64,000 nt of DNA from SIRX01 sp965213905 (GCA_965213905.1 OZ243922.1:2542001-2606000); one strand, 5' to 3'; positions 1 to 8,682 are shown, numbered from the stretch's first letter. Numbers and translations: made by a program. Notes: generated by a model from the sequence alone, not told the origin.

Positions 1-651
1 CTCGGGGTGCATCTCTCGCGGATGGGGGAGGAATGGGTGCTCTGGACCAGCCAGGAGTTTGGCTTTGCCACGTTAGACGATTCTTACTCTTCGGGCTCCT
101 CTATTATGCCGCAGAAAAAAAATCCGGACGCCCACGAGCTAATGCGCGGCAAATCGGGGCGCCTGATCGGGGACCTGAACGCCTTGCTCATCACGCTTAA
201 GGGGTTGCCACCCGGCTACTCGAAAGACCTCCAGGAAGATAAAGAGCCGATCTTCGACGCGGTGGACGCCGTACTCGCGATGCTCGCCGTGCTGCCGGAG
301 ATGCTCCGTACGGCACGTTTTTACGGAGAGCGGATGGAGGCCGCCGCCGGAGGTTTCGTGCTGGCGACGGAGCTCGCGGACTTTCTGGCGGCGCGGGGCG
401 TGCCGTTCCGGGCGGCGCACCGGGCGGTGGGCACCCTCGTAAAGCGGTGCGAAGAGCTGGGTGTGGGGCTTGAAGAAGTCCCGCACAAAGAGCTTTCAGA
501 GGCGCACCCGGCGCTCGCGGAGGTGCCGGAAGGTTTGCTTACGCCGCGAGGAAGTATCCGGAACAAGAAGTCCGCCGGCTCCACATCGCCGGGCTCCGTA
601 GAGCAACAGCTCCGGCGGGCGAAAGAGTTTCTTGCGGGCGTGTCCCGGTAG
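1..651 (+). CDS. argH: Argininosuccinate lyase, C-terminal part
   Basis: This is the 3' part of the gene; the reading frame is open from the first base and the start lies outside the window. ArgH splits argininosuccinate into arginine and fumarate, the last step of arginine synthesis. The fumarase/aspartase superfamily signature GSSIMPQKKNPDAHE is present (about residues 36-50 of the fragment), followed by a helical core and a C-terminal domain ending in a segment like the ArgH tail. About 216 residues are visible, roughly the last half of a normal 460-residue lyase. The signature with QKKNPD fits ArgH rather than PurB, which has PHKRNP. Confidence 0.93.
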   Translation, partial: LGVHLSRMGEEWVLWTSQEFGFATLDDSYSSGSSIMPQKKNPDAHELMRGKSGRLIGDLNALLITLKGLPPGYSKDLQEDKEPIFDAVDAVLAMLAVLPEMLRTARFYGERMEAAAGGFVLATELADFLAARGVPFRAAHRAVGTLVKRCEELGVGLEEVPHKELSEAHPALAEVPEGLLTPRGSIRNKKSAGSTSPGSVEQQLRRAKEFLAGVSR

Positions 652-702
652 CGAATGGCGGGTATAGGTTTCTACGAACAAGCCCGAGAAAGGGAGTACT
701 GA

Positions 703-1542
703 GTGAAAATAGTCCAGATGTCGGACCTGCACGTCGAAGATGGGGGGCAGTTCCGGCCGGATCTCCTGGAGAACGTTATAGAGGAAACCAACCGTCTGCA
801 GCCGGACCTCGTGGCGGTCGTCGGGGACCTTACCGGCGATGGCTACCGGAAGGAGTTCGAGCAGGCCCGGGAATATATGGACCGCCTGGAGTGCCCGAAC
901 GTCCGGTACACGCTAGGCAACCACGACGCCAAACACGTCGGCTACCGGTACTTCGAAGAGCTTTTCGATACCCGCAGCAACTCGACGACGATAGCTACGT
1001 CGAGCGGCGAGGCGAAAGTGGTAGCCATGGACTCCACCAAACCGGACCTGGACGAAGGTGAAGTCGGGCGCGAGTACTACGCCTGGATAGACTCCGAATT
1101 CCGGGACTGGGACAAAGGCCCCAAGATATTCCTCATCCACCACCACATCCTGGCCGTACCCGGGACCGGCCGGGACGCCAATATTCTGGGTGACGCCGGC
1201 GACGTAATGGCCCTGCTCCGGGAGGTAGAAGTGGATCTCGTGCTCTCCGGCCACCGGCACGTGCCGTACGTCTGGAGCATCTCGGGCGTCAGGGTCGTAC
1301 ACTCCGGCACCGCCTCGACCGAGCGGATACGCGGGACCATCGGGCCTTCGTACAACCTCGTAGAGATCGGTGCCGACGACGTTCGGGTAACGCTCAAGGA
1401 CTCGGCGGGGGAGAACGACCTGCCGCTAGCCAGCTTCTCCCGAAAGCCGGAAAAAAGTACCGAACTGTACCTGGACTACGACCGGTACGTCAGCTACGAC
1501 AAACTGCCGCTCACGATCCCCGAGAGCGAGAAACAGGCATAA
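703..1542 (+). CDS. Metallophosphoesterase, CpdA-like (tandem copy 1)
   Basis: A 279-residue calcineurin-like phosphoesterase. All metal-ligand motifs of the family are visible: SDLH near the N-terminus, VGDLTGD, GNHD, the histidine-rich IHHH segment and LSGHRH. Size and motifs resemble class III cyclic nucleotide phosphodiesterases (CpdA/Rv0805 type), so hydrolysis of cAMP or another phosphodiester is plausible but the substrate is not shown. It is cytosolic by appearance, with no signal peptide. The GTG start at 703 is supported by AGGGAG at 691-696. The next gene is a close paralogue in the same direction, 36 bp downstream. Confidence 0.85.
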   Translation: MKIVQMSDLHVEDGGQFRPDLLENVIEETNRLQPDLVAVVGDLTGDGYRKEFEQAREYMDRLECPNVRYTLGNHDAKHVGYRYFEELFDTRSNSTTIATSSGEAKVVAMDSTKPDLDEGEVGREYYAWIDSEFRDWDKGPKIFLIHHHILAVPGTGRDANILGDAGDVMALLREVEVDLVLSGHRHVPYVWSISGVRVVHSGTASTERIRGTIGPSYNLVEIGADDVRVTLKDSAGENDLPLASFSRKPEKSTELYLDYDRYVSYDKLPLTIPESEKQA

Positions 1543-1578
1543 TGTAGTGGCGTTGTAACTTTAGAGAGGAGAACGGAC

Positions 1579-2424
1579 GTGCGGATAGTGCAGATGTCGG
1601 ACATCCACGTGGGATCGGGACTTTTCGATGCAGACCTCCTCTCGGCGGCCATAGAAGAAACGAACGAAATGCAGCCGGATCTCGTCGCCATCGCGGGCGA
1701 CCTCACGATGGAAGGGCTGCGCTGGGAGTTCGAAGAAGCGAAGGCTTATCTAGACCGGATCGAATGCCCCAACGTCGCCGTGGTGATGGGCAACCACGAT
1801 GCCCACAGCGTCGGGTACTGGCACTTCGAAGAGTTCTTCGGCGCCCGCGAGCGGGCCTTGACGGTCCCCGGTCCCGAAGGGGAGGCAAAGGTGGTGGCCC
1901 TCGACTCCACGAAACCGGACCTGCACGAGGGAGAGGTCGGGCGGGAACACTACGCCTGGCTGGCGTCGGAGTTTCGGGACTGGGACAAGGGGCCGAAGAT
2001 CCTGATAGTACACCACCACATCCTGGCCGTGCCCGGGACCGGCCGGGACGTGAACAACCTGCGCGACGCCGGGGACGTAATGGCTATCCTGCGCGAACTG
2101 GAAGTCGACATAGTGCTCTCCGGCCACCGGCACGTGCCCTACGTCTGGAGCATCTCGGGCGTGAGGATCGTCCACTCCGGCACGGCCTCGACTTACCGGG
2201 TCCGGGGCATCATGCCACCCTCCTACAACGTTATAGACATAGACGAAGAGGGCGTCCGCATAACGCTCAAACAACCCGGTAAAGGCGAGGAGGGAGAGGA
2301 GCCGCTAGCCAGCTTTTCCCGCCAGGCCTCCAAGAGCAGCGAATTTTACCCGGCGTTCAACCGTTACGTCCGCTACGACGAACTGCCGTTTCTGTCCGGG
2401 AGGCCGGAAGACTTCTCTAAATAG
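1579..2424 (+). CDS. Metallophosphoesterase, CpdA-like (tandem copy 2)
   Basis: A 281-residue paralogue of the preceding gene. Long stretches match closely, for example HHHILAVPGTGRD and VLSGHRHVPYVWSISGVR, so the pair arose by tandem duplication. The motifs SDIH, AGDLT, GNHD, HHH and GHRH are all kept, so both copies should be active two-metal phosphoesterases. The two differ most in the middle and at the C-terminus, where this copy has an acidic insert (GKGEEGEE). The GTG start has AGAGGAGA at 1564-1571. The natural substrate cannot be told from sequence. Confidence 0.85.
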   Translation: MRIVQMSDIHVGSGLFDADLLSAAIEETNEMQPDLVAIAGDLTMEGLRWEFEEAKAYLDRIECPNVAVVMGNHDAHSVGYWHFEEFFGARERALTVPGPEGEAKVVALDSTKPDLHEGEVGREHYAWLASEFRDWDKGPKILIVHHHILAVPGTGRDVNNLRDAGDVMAILRELEVDIVLSGHRHVPYVWSISGVRIVHSGTASTYRVRGIMPPSYNVIDIDEEGVRITLKQPGKGEEGEEPLASFSRQASKSSEFYPAFNRYVRYDELPFLSGRPEDFSK

Positions 2425-2431
2425 GAGAAGC

Positions 2432-2791
2432 TTAGCCTCCGACAAATTCTTTGCCTCCGGGTTGGCCGGTGTGCTCGAAGGCTTGCCGGAGTAGTTCGCG
2501 GCCTTCTTGCAGTTCTTCTTCGGAGCGGGCCTTCGCTTCTACGGTTTTTACGCTCTCTTCCAGATCTTCTTCTATAAACGTGATGTCCGGCAGGCCGACG
2601 ATGACCTCCCGGATCTGCCGGTAAATAAAATCCGGCTCGCCGGCGTAGGCCCAGCATCGCCGCGCCCGGACCCAGGCCCAACCCTTCATGCGGACCGTGT
2701 TCTCGATGTCCTCATCTTCGAGGCCGTACATCTCGATCCGGAGCCGGTGCTCGGTTATTACCTCGGGCTTTATTCGTACCCTCGCGATCAT
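2432..2791 (-). CDS. Conserved hypothetical protein, 119 aa
   Basis: I do not recognise this family. The protein is small, charged and soluble, with no membrane segment or signal peptide. The N-terminal part looks like mixed alpha/beta, and the C-terminal third (after FIEEDLEES) is an acidic helix rich in Glu, which may form a coiled coil. It starts at ATG 2791 and converges with the second phosphoesterase, ending 7 bp from that stop. It lies downstream of the osmoprotectant transporter in the same direction with a 126-bp gap, so it may or may not be co-transcribed. Codon use matches its neighbours, which supports it over the overlapping open frame on the other strand. Confidence 0.6.
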   Translation of the reverse strand: MIARVRIKPEVITEHRLRIEMYGLEDEDIENTVRMKGWAWVRARRCWAYAGEPDFIYRQIREVIVGLPDITFIEEDLEESVKTVEAKARSEEELQEGRELLRQAFEHTGQPGGKEFVGG

Positions 2792-2917
2792 AGACCCAGT
2801 CTACAGCAGGCGCCCGGAGTTTATCCGGGCTATGAGGTGGTCGAAAGAATCTATACCGTACACGCTTCTAGCCGTGTGCGATGTAGCTTTTGCCGGCTAC
2901 TTACAAAGAGGCCCTGC

Positions 2918-3862
2918 TCAGTTCAGCAGACCTTCTTCCTCCAGGTATTCCTGGGCTACGTCCTCGGGGTCCCGGTTTTCTATGTCAACCTGGCCGTTAA
3001 GTTCGCGCATGGTCTCCAGGCTCAGGCTGTCGGAGACGGAGTTTACGACCTCTCTGGCTTCGGGGTTCTCGTCGAGGACTTCGCTGCGGAAGACCGGGGC
3101 CGGGTAGTAGTAGGGCCAGATCTCCTTTTCGTCCTCGGCGACCACCAGATTGTCGGAGTTGAGCTGGCCGTCGGTGGTGAAGCCCACCGCCACGTCGGCG
3201 TCACCCTGGGCGAGGGCCTGGTACCTATTACCCAAAGAGTTGACGATCTGGATGTCCTCGAAGTTAACGTCGTAGTTTTCCTGGATGTTCGGGAAGCCGT
3301 CACCCCGCTCTTGAAACTCGGAGAAGGAGGCGAAAACCAGGTTCGGGGAAGCCTCCGCCAGGTCTTCCAGGGTCTCTATGCCGTACTCATCGGCAGCCTC
3401 CTTGCGGACGGCTATGGCGTAGGTGTTGTTGAAGTCCGCCGGCTTCAGCATCGTGTCCGCCGGATCCCGCTCGGAGTAGAGCTCTTCGGCTCTATCGTAA
3501 GTTGCTTCGGGAGATTCCAGCTGGCCGGCGTTTTGGAATTCCAGAACGGTTTCGAGCGAGGTGCCAGTGTACTCGGGATACATATCTATCTCGCCGGACT
3601 GCAGAGCCTGGTCGGCAATCTCCACGCTACCCAGGTTCAGGTTTTTCTCGACCGAGAACCCGTTGGCTTCGAGGGTCTGGGCGTATAGTTCGCCCAGTAT
3701 GAGCTGTTCGGTAAAATTCTTGGAGCCGACGGTAATGTTGCCCTGGTTTCCACCGGACTCGTCGGAGCCACCGGAACCGCCGCTACCGCAGGCCGCGACC
3801 GCCAGCGTGAGCGTGAGCGCCCCCAACGCCACGAAAAACGTACGCAACATAGATCTTTGCAT
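2918..3862 (-). CDS. Glycine betaine/choline ABC transporter, substrate-binding lipoprotein
   Basis: A 314-residue OpuC/OsmF-type binding protein. It begins with a lipoprotein signal: charged start, hydrophobic stretch, and lipobox LAVAAC with the cysteine near residue 25, then a Gly/Ser-rich linker. The mature part opens with ITVGSKNFTEQLILGELYA, typical of the OpuAC-like fold that binds quaternary amines. Last gene of a four-gene minus-strand operon, 21 bp after the second permease. The start at 3862 has AGGAGGAA about 9 bases upstream. Role: captures osmoprotectant outside the membrane and hands it to the two permeases. Which solute is bound cannot be decided without comparing the aromatic-cage residues. 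Confidence 0.9.
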   Translation of the reverse strand: MQRSMLRTFFVALGALTLTLAVAACGSGGSGGSDESGGNQGNITVGSKNFTEQLILGELYAQTLEANGFSVEKNLNLGSVEIADQALQSGEIDMYPEYTGTSLETVLEFQNAGQLESPEATYDRAEELYSERDPADTMLKPADFNNTYAIAVRKEAADEYGIETLEDLAEASPNLVFASFSEFQERGDGFPNIQENYDVNFEDIQIVNSLGNRYQALAQGDADVAVGFTTDGQLNSDNLVVAEDEKEIWPYYYPAPVFRSEVLDENPEAREVVNSVSDSLSLETMRELNGQVDIENRDPEDVAQEYLEEEGLLN

Positions 3863-3883
3863 AAAAGTGTTCCTCCTGATTCT

Positions 3884-4546
3884 CTAGCTTTTGCTTGCTG
3901 CTATCTTGAGACCTTTTGGCGTGGAGAGGTTCTCCAGCCCCCCGAAAGCGAACTCCGTGGCGATAGCCAGGATCGCTACTGGTATCGCGCCCGCGAGCAT
4001 CGTGGGGGTGTCCCCGCCCTGGAAGCCCTCGACTATAAAGTTGCCGAGGCCGCCGCCCCCGATAAACGTAGCCAGTGTTGCGCCGGCCACCACCTGCACC
4101 GCCGAAGTTCGGATGCCGGCGAAGATCACCGGCGCCGCTATCGGAAGCTGGACGTCCTTCAAGATCTGGACCCCGGAAAATCCCATGCCGCGCGCCGAGT
4201 CTATAACCCGGTCGTCAACCTGATTCAAGGCGGTGATAGTATTTATCAGTATCGGCGGTATGGCGAGCAGGATAAGGGCCATAATAGCGGGTAGCTGGCC
4301 GATGCCGACGAAGACCAGGAATAAGGCCAGCCAGGCCAGGTCCGGGATGCCGCGTCCCAGGTTGGTTATGTTGATCGCCACCAGCGACGCCCTCGACGAG
4401 CGACTCACGGCGACGGCCAGCGAAACCGAAACCACGATCCCCACGAACAGCGAGATCGCTGACAGCTCTATGTGCTGCAACACGGTGGGCCAGAAGGCGT
4501 CGCGCTGAAAGACCTCTAGTATGCCGCCTATCATTCTAGGTAGCAC
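3884..4546 (-). CDS. Osmoprotectant ABC transporter, permease (OpuC type), second
   Basis: A 220-residue inner-membrane permease of the BPD_transp_1 family with about five to six hydrophobic segments and the EAA-like loop (DSARGMGFSGVQILKDVQLPIAAPVIFAGIR) that contacts the ATPase. The GTG at 4546 overlaps the previous permease by 11 bp and has GGAG seven bases before it; an ATG four codons later (4534) is the alternative. It pairs with the next permease to form the channel, as OpuCB and OpuCD do. Confidence 0.88.
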   Translation of the reverse strand: MLPRMIGGILEVFQRDAFWPTVLQHIELSAISLFVGIVVSVSLAVAVSRSSRASLVAINITNLGRGIPDLAWLALFLVFVGIGQLPAIMALILLAIPPILINTITALNQVDDRVIDSARGMGFSGVQILKDVQLPIAAPVIFAGIRTSAVQVVAGATLATFIGGGGLGNFIVEGFQGGDTPTMLAGAIPVAILAIATEFAFGGLENLSTPKGLKIAASKS

Positions 4547-5228
4547 CCCCCGCTCTCCGGGCCCACGGCCTCAGATAGCTCTCCAGCCGTGAGAGCGAGA
4601 CATCGGTCGTCATCGCGAACAGGGCCACCAGAACCGCCCCCACGATTATCGGGGTGTTGAAGTTGCGGTCTATCCCGAGGAAGATCGGGACTCCTAACCC
4701 TCCGGCCCCGATGTAGGCCGCGATAGACGCGATGCCTATGACCGTGACGGTGGCGATCCGGATGCCCGCCACGATCACCGGCAGCGCGAGCGGCAGTTCC
4801 ACCCGCCAGAGTACCTGGCTCTCTGTCAGACCCATGCCGCGGGCGGCGTCTTTCGTGTCGTTCGGGACCGAGTTGAGGCCGGTTACAGTGTTCCGGATCA
4901 GGATAAGGAGCGAGTAGGCGGTGAGCGCGATGATCACCGGCAGGCGCCCGATACCCACGATCGGCACAAGAATAACGAAGAACGCCAGGCTGGGAATCGT
5001 GTACAAGATGCCCGCCACGGCGGTTATCGGGGGGTAGAAGGTAGGGTTGCGGGTACACAGAACTCCAACGGGCAGTGAGATCACGAGCGCTACAGCTACC
5101 GGCACCAATGAGAGAACCAGATGTTGTCCGAACCACAGAAGGATTCCATCCACTAGGTTATCCGATACCCACTGCCAGTCGAAAAACGGCTGGGCTTCGT
5201 CTCCAAAGTACGACTGACTAGCGAGCAT
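4536..5228 (-). CDS. Osmoprotectant ABC transporter, permease (OpuC type), first
   Basis: A 230-residue permease, related to the next one. After about 30 residues it has several transmembrane helices and the EAA loop DAARGMGLTESQVLWRVELPLALPVIVAGIR. It starts at ATG 5228, overlapping the end of the ATPase gene by 11 bp, and overlaps the second permease by 11 bp, so the three genes are translationally coupled. Together with ATPase and binding protein it makes a complete OpuC-like importer. Confidence 0.88.
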   Translation of the reverse strand: MLASQSYFGDEAQPFFDWQWVSDNLVDGILLWFGQHLVLSLVPVAVALVISLPVGVLCTRNPTFYPPITAVAGILYTIPSLAFFVILVPIVGIGRLPVIIALTAYSLLILIRNTVTGLNSVPNDTKDAARGMGLTESQVLWRVELPLALPVIVAGIRIATVTVIGIASIAAYIGAGGLGVPIFLGIDRNFNTPIIVGAVLVALFAMTTDVSLSRLESYLRPWARRAGGAT

Positions 5229-6195
5229 CGCCGTCTGCCCGGCTCAACTCCCGGATACCGTCGAGCGTGATCGTGCCCCGGTCTCCGTTTCCGTTGGAAC
5301 CGTCTTCGGAGTAAACGACCCCACGTTCAGAGTCCGACCCGATCAGCTCAGAGAGCGCATCCTTCAAAGATAGCTTTTCACTGATGCGCGGCAACTTTTC
5401 GCCTTCGCCGTTGAGCGGTTCGAGGTCTACCTCACCGACCCGCGTGAGCGAGAGGTTTTTGAGGACCCGGTCGGTCCCGACGAACGACGACACGAATTCC
5501 GAATCCGGCTCGGAGAGGATCTTGTGCGGCGTGTCGTACTGGGCCAGGACGCCGCCCTGCTGGAGGATGGCGATGCGGTCACCCATTTTTATCGCCTCGT
5601 CTATGTCGTGGGTGACGAAGACGATGGTCTTCTCTATGTTCCTCTGGATGCTCAGGAATTCTTCCTGAAGACGGGTGCGCGTGATCGGGTCTACCGCCCC
5701 GAACGGCTCGTCCATTAGCATGATGGGCGGGTCGGCCGCCATCGCCCGCGCGACCCCGACCCTTTGCTGCTGGCCGCCGGAGAGCTCCGCCGGGTAGCGG
5801 TCCCGGTAATCGTCTGGGGGAAGTCCGACGAGTTCCAGCAGTTCGTCGGTGCGTTCTCTCATCCGGTCTTTATCCCAATCCAAAAGTTTCGGGACGGTTG
5901 CGACGTTGTCGGAGATGGTGTGGTGGGGGAAGAGGCCGATGCCCTGGATGGCGTAGCCGATCTTGCGCCGCAACTCGGTGGCGCTCTTTTCGGTTATGGA
6001 CTCCCCGTCAATCAGGATGTCCCCGGAGGAGATCTCGACGAGGCGGTTGACCATCCGCATGGTGGTCGTTTTGCCGCAACCCGAAGGCCCTACCAACACA
6101 CAGATCTCCCCTTCAGAAACTTTGAAGGAGAGATCTTTGACTACCGGCTCCTCTGAGCCGGGGTACGTCTTGTAGACGCCTTTAAACTCGATCAT
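5218..6195 (-). CDS. Osmoprotectant ABC transporter, ATP-binding protein
   Basis: A 325-residue ATPase of the OpuCA/ProV group. Walker A GPSGCGKTT, Q-loop, signature LSGGQQQR, Walker B IMLMDEPFGAVD and switch His (FVTHD) are all present. After the nucleotide domain there is only a short C-terminal region (about 80 residues), where family members often have two CBS domains; at most one degenerate CBS-like repeat fits here, so ionic-strength sensing through tandem CBS may be lost or changed. The start is set at ATG 6195, with GGGAG at 6201-6205; the frame is open 11 codons further upstream without a ribosome site. First gene of the transporter operon. Confidence 0.9.
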   Translation of the reverse strand: MIEFKGVYKTYPGSEEPVVKDLSFKVSEGEICVLVGPSGCGKTTTMRMVNRLVEISSGDILIDGESITEKSATELRRKIGYAIQGIGLFPHHTISDNVATVPKLLDWDKDRMRERTDELLELVGLPPDDYRDRYPAELSGGQQQRVGVARAMAADPPIMLMDEPFGAVDPITRTRLQEEFLSIQRNIEKTIVFVTHDIDEAIKMGDRIAILQQGGVLAQYDTPHKILSEPDSEFVSSFVGTDRVLKNLSLTRVGEVDLEPLNGEGEKLPRISEKLSLKDALSELIGSDSERGVVYSEDGSNGNGDRGTITLDGIRELSRADGDAR

Positions 6196-6376
6196 TGCAT
6201 CTCCCAAACTTCCACGGGTAGAACCCATACCTGCAGGCTTGTTTGAAACTTCCAGTTCTCATAACGTCCTTTCTCGACTCCTCCTCGGATAAGTACATTA
6301 GCGCGTAAGTATAATCCATCGTTCAAGCGCCCAGGGGTAATGCGGGACACCGAACTGTTTCTGGTATACCTAAAAG

Positions 6377-7504
6377 GTGTTCCGGGACGACGACATCGAG
6401 GCCGTGGTTTTCGTCGGCGGCGGGCACGCGCACCTGCACTCTCTTCTGCGCACCTCCGAGTTTACGGAGCGGGGTTGCAAGGTAACCCTCGTAAACCCAT
6501 CCCCGTACCTCTACTACTCCGGGATGGCGACCGGCGTCATCTCCGGTGCTTACACGCCCGAACAGGACCGCATAGACGTGCGGCGGCTCGTGGAGCGCGG
6601 CGGGGGGAGCTTTGTGCAAGGACGGGTCACCGGCGTCGTCCGCGAGCAGAGAGAGCTTCTACTAAAGGACGGTGGGCGCGTCGGCTACGACCTCGCCTCA
6701 CTCTGTCTCGGGAGCGAGGTAGCCACGGGGAACGACGAAAACGATGAGAAGTTCGTCATCCCCGTAAAGCCCGTGGAGAACACGGTGGGGATCCGGAACC
6801 GCATCCTGTCCTATAAAGGTAGAGGTTCCGGGGGGCCGAAAGTCGTCGTGATCGGCGGCGGGGCCGCCGGATGCGAGGTGGCGGCCAACACGGCCAACTT
6901 GATGAACTCGCGGAACATCGGGGGCCGGATACTTATAGTAGAGGACGGCCCCTTTCTCCTCGGCGCGTCCCCGAACCGGGCGCGCGAGAGCATGGCCTCT
7001 TACCTGCAAGGCGTCGGGGTCGAAGTGCTCTTAAATACCACGGCCGTATTCTACGGGGCCGGGGGGATACAAACCGGCGACGGCCGCCGGATAGAGGCGG
7101 ACCTCGTGGTGCCGGCGGTCGGCATCGTGCCGCGAAACGTCGGGTACGAACCTTCCGTGCTCACCGGGGAAGACGGCGGTTTGTGGGTGGGTCCCGGCCT
7201 GCGGAGCGTCAGTGACCCCAGGTTGTTCGGCGGCGGGGATTCTATATCTTTCCGGGGAGGGGCTCTGCCCCGGCTCGGCGTGTTCGGCATCCGGCAGGGG
7301 CCGGTCCTTTTCCGTAACCTGCTGTCTGCGGTTGACGGAAAGCCGCTGGAGACCTTCGAGCCCCAGGAACGTTACCTGTACGTGCTAAACCTGGGCGACG
7401 GTACGGGGCTCGCGATCTACGGCTCCTTCTCCTGGCGGGGCCGCGCGGCGATGATCCTCAAGCACCGCATAGATCAGAACTTCGTGCGGCAGTACGACGT
7501 GTAG
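6377..7504 (+). CDS. FAD/NAD(P)-dependent oxidoreductase (NDH-2-like, SelD-associated type)
   Basis: A 375-residue pyridine nucleotide-disulfide oxidoreductase-like flavoprotein. An N-terminal dinucleotide motif of the form VFVGGGHAHL binds FAD, and a second motif, VVIGGGAAGCEVAA (about residues 156-169), binds NAD(P)H. The GGGHAH form is typical of the NADH-dehydrogenase-like domain that is sometimes fused to selenophosphate synthase; here it stands alone. No CxxxxC redox disulfide is seen, in keeping with type II NADH dehydrogenases. GTG 6377 follows an in-frame stop (TAA 6371) so it is the earliest possible start; GTG 6404 is an alternative, and neither has a well-spaced ribosome site. Electron acceptor unknown. 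Confidence 0.78.
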   Translation: MFRDDDIEAVVFVGGGHAHLHSLLRTSEFTERGCKVTLVNPSPYLYYSGMATGVISGAYTPEQDRIDVRRLVERGGGSFVQGRVTGVVREQRELLLKDGGRVGYDLASLCLGSEVATGNDENDEKFVIPVKPVENTVGIRNRILSYKGRGSGGPKVVVIGGGAAGCEVAANTANLMNSRNIGGRILIVEDGPFLLGASPNRARESMASYLQGVGVEVLLNTTAVFYGAGGIQTGDGRRIEADLVVPAVGIVPRNVGYEPSVLTGEDGGLWVGPGLRSVSDPRLFGGGDSISFRGGALPRLGVFGIRQGPVLFRNLLSAVDGKPLETFEPQERYLYVLNLGDGTGLAIYGSFSWRGRAAMILKHRIDQNFVRQYDV

Positions 7505-7524
7505 GGCCTGGTTCGTGTAGAACC

Positions 7525-7809
7525 TTAGTTGCGGCTCCCTATCCCCAGCAGCAAGTAGAGCACGAAGTAGACCACGACGGCCGTAAGCGCCACCCCGTAA
7601 AAGTTGTTCGGGTTGAGAAATTCCTGCTGCCCGGAGGGGATCGGGAGAACGGCGAGCAAGGCCTGCGCCGGAGACTCCAGAAGGGAGCCGAGGCTGTAGA
7701 TGACTTCCGTAAGGCTGTTGGTTCCCGGCTCCACCCCCGCGTAGGCGACGCCGAGGTGGACGAGGATCACCAGTATCACGAAGGCGAGGATTGTGCGGAC
7801 CAGTGCCAT
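7525..7809 (-). CDS. Small membrane protein, 94 aa
   Basis: Unrecognised small membrane protein. One hydrophobic segment runs from about residue 4 to 25 and another from about 70 to 88, with a polar region between them, giving a hairpin with a 40-residue loop on one side. It is the second of two small membrane-protein genes on this strand, 17 bp after the first, so they are probably co-transcribed. It converges on the oxidoreductase gene, with 20 bp between the stops. The two-helix form resembles YggT-like proteins, but I cannot confirm that. Confidence 0.6.
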   Translation of the reverse strand: MALVRTILAFVILVILVHLGVAYAGVEPGTNSLTEVIYSLGSLLESPAQALLAVLPIPSGQQEFLNPNNFYGVALTAVVVYFVLYLLLGIGSRN

Positions 7810-7826
7810 TGGGTTCTCTCTTTCTT

Positions 7827-8171
7827 CTAGGAGGCGGTCCTGCGGTCTTTGGTGTCGCCGGCAGTGTCCCCGCCCTCGGCATTACCGCCGGGAGACGCGC
7901 CCCCGCGCTTTACGTGGGACCTCCTCATCAACACGCCCTTCAGCAAGAACACCACCCCGGCTATCAGGAAGCAAACCGAGCCGACGGCAAAGGTCACCAG
8001 GTCCCGCATCAGAACACCGGCCGCGGCCGCGGCCCCCGGCACCCACCAGCAGGCAAACAGCCAGCCCAGTTCGCGGGTGTTCGGGTTGGTCGCCATGTAC
8101 ACTCCGAGTCCTATACCGGCGAGAAAAACCAGCAACAACAACGTCCCCAGAAGGGTCAGAATAAAACTCAC
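7827..8171 (-). CDS. Small membrane protein, 114 aa
   Basis: Unrecognised. Three hydrophobic stretches (about residues 3-26, 37-53 and 58-80) are followed by a basic, Gly-rich and probably disordered cytoplasmic tail of some 30 residues (RRSHVKRGGASPGG onward). The start is ATG 8171. It leads a pair of small membrane-protein genes transcribed away from the recombinase-like gene. No catalytic motif is seen. Confidence 0.6.
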   Translation of the reverse strand: MSFILTLLGTLLLLVFLAGIGLGVYMATNPNTRELGWLFACWWVPGAAAAAGVLMRDLVTFAVGSVCFLIAGVVFLLKGVLMRRSHVKRGGASPGGNAEGGDTAGDTKDRRTAS

Positions 8172-8244
8172 CCTTTTATATTACCGGAAAGAAGACTCGT
8201 TCAACAAACGTTTCGGGTAAACAAAGAAAAACTTTTCCGGACGG

Positions 8245-8625
8245 CTACTTGCGGCTCATTTCCCTACGGTAGGCCTTCATCTCCTCCAGAAACTCTTCCC
8301 AGCTTTTGAGCGGGCATTCCAGACGGTTGTTGTAGAGAGAAAACTTGTGGACGAGCTCGTGGCGGGCCGATCCCGTGTCCGAGACGGCCCGCGGATGGGC
8401 GACGATGAGTACCTCCCAGTCTTCCTCTTCTTTGATGTTGTTTATAGCTTCCTTGATGCCGGGGCGGTGGTACAAGAGGACGCCCGGCGCTTCGAGGTCC
8501 TCGTAGGCGGCCACCAGTTCGTAGCCGTGCCCGGCGGCGTAGGATTCTATGGAAGCCCGCTGCTCTTCGCGGGAAGGGAGTTCACCCCCGGTATCGGTCC
8601 TTATGTAAAAAGCTGCCCGCGCCAC
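8245..8625 (-). CDS. Serine-recombinase-like N-terminal domain lacking the catalytic serine
   Basis: About 126 residues from the GTG at 8625. The order of motifs follows the resolvase/invertase N-terminal fold: strand AAFYIRTD (normally YxRVS), then SREEQRASIESYAAGHGYELVAAYED, a YHRPGI segment equal to RPGL, and VLIVAHPRAVSD in the place of the D-R-L-x-R loop. The nucleophilic serine position reads Asp and the second arginine of the DRLxR loop is missing, so strand cleavage is unlikely. There is no DNA-binding helix-turn-helix or zinc ribbon after it. It probably serves another role, perhaps as a domesticated regulator. The frame is open to TTG 8673, but that would run through the divergent tRNA-Pro promoter. 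Confidence 0.6.
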   Translation of the reverse strand: MARAAFYIRTDTGGELPSREEQRASIESYAAGHGYELVAAYEDLEAPGVLLYHRPGIKEAINNIKEEEDWEVLIVAHPRAVSDTGSARHELVHKFSLYNNRLECPLKSWEEFLEEMKAYRREMSRK

Positions 8626-8657
8626 GTCGGGGCGATGATAGCATGCGGCGCGTCTGG

Positions 8658-8663
8658 TATTAT
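8658..8663 (+). promoter_or_regulatory. Probable -10 element of tRNA-Pro
   Basis: TATTAT lies 20 bases before the mature 5' end of tRNA-Pro, leaving a short precursor leader. A convincing -35 box is not visible. The same DNA lies upstream of the divergent recombinase-like gene. Confidence 0.4.
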
Positions 8664-8682
8664 CTTGGCGCAAGCGGTACGT

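Noticed and set aside
655..702. 15-codon ORF directly before the first phosphoesterase
   Set aside because: It ends next to the GTG start but has no ribosome site, so chance is the simpler explanation.
2507..3688. Long plus-strand open frame opposite the substrate-binding lipoprotein
   Set aside because: It lies antisense to a clear lipoprotein gene and a small conserved gene; the protein has no family features and follows from high-GC codon bias.
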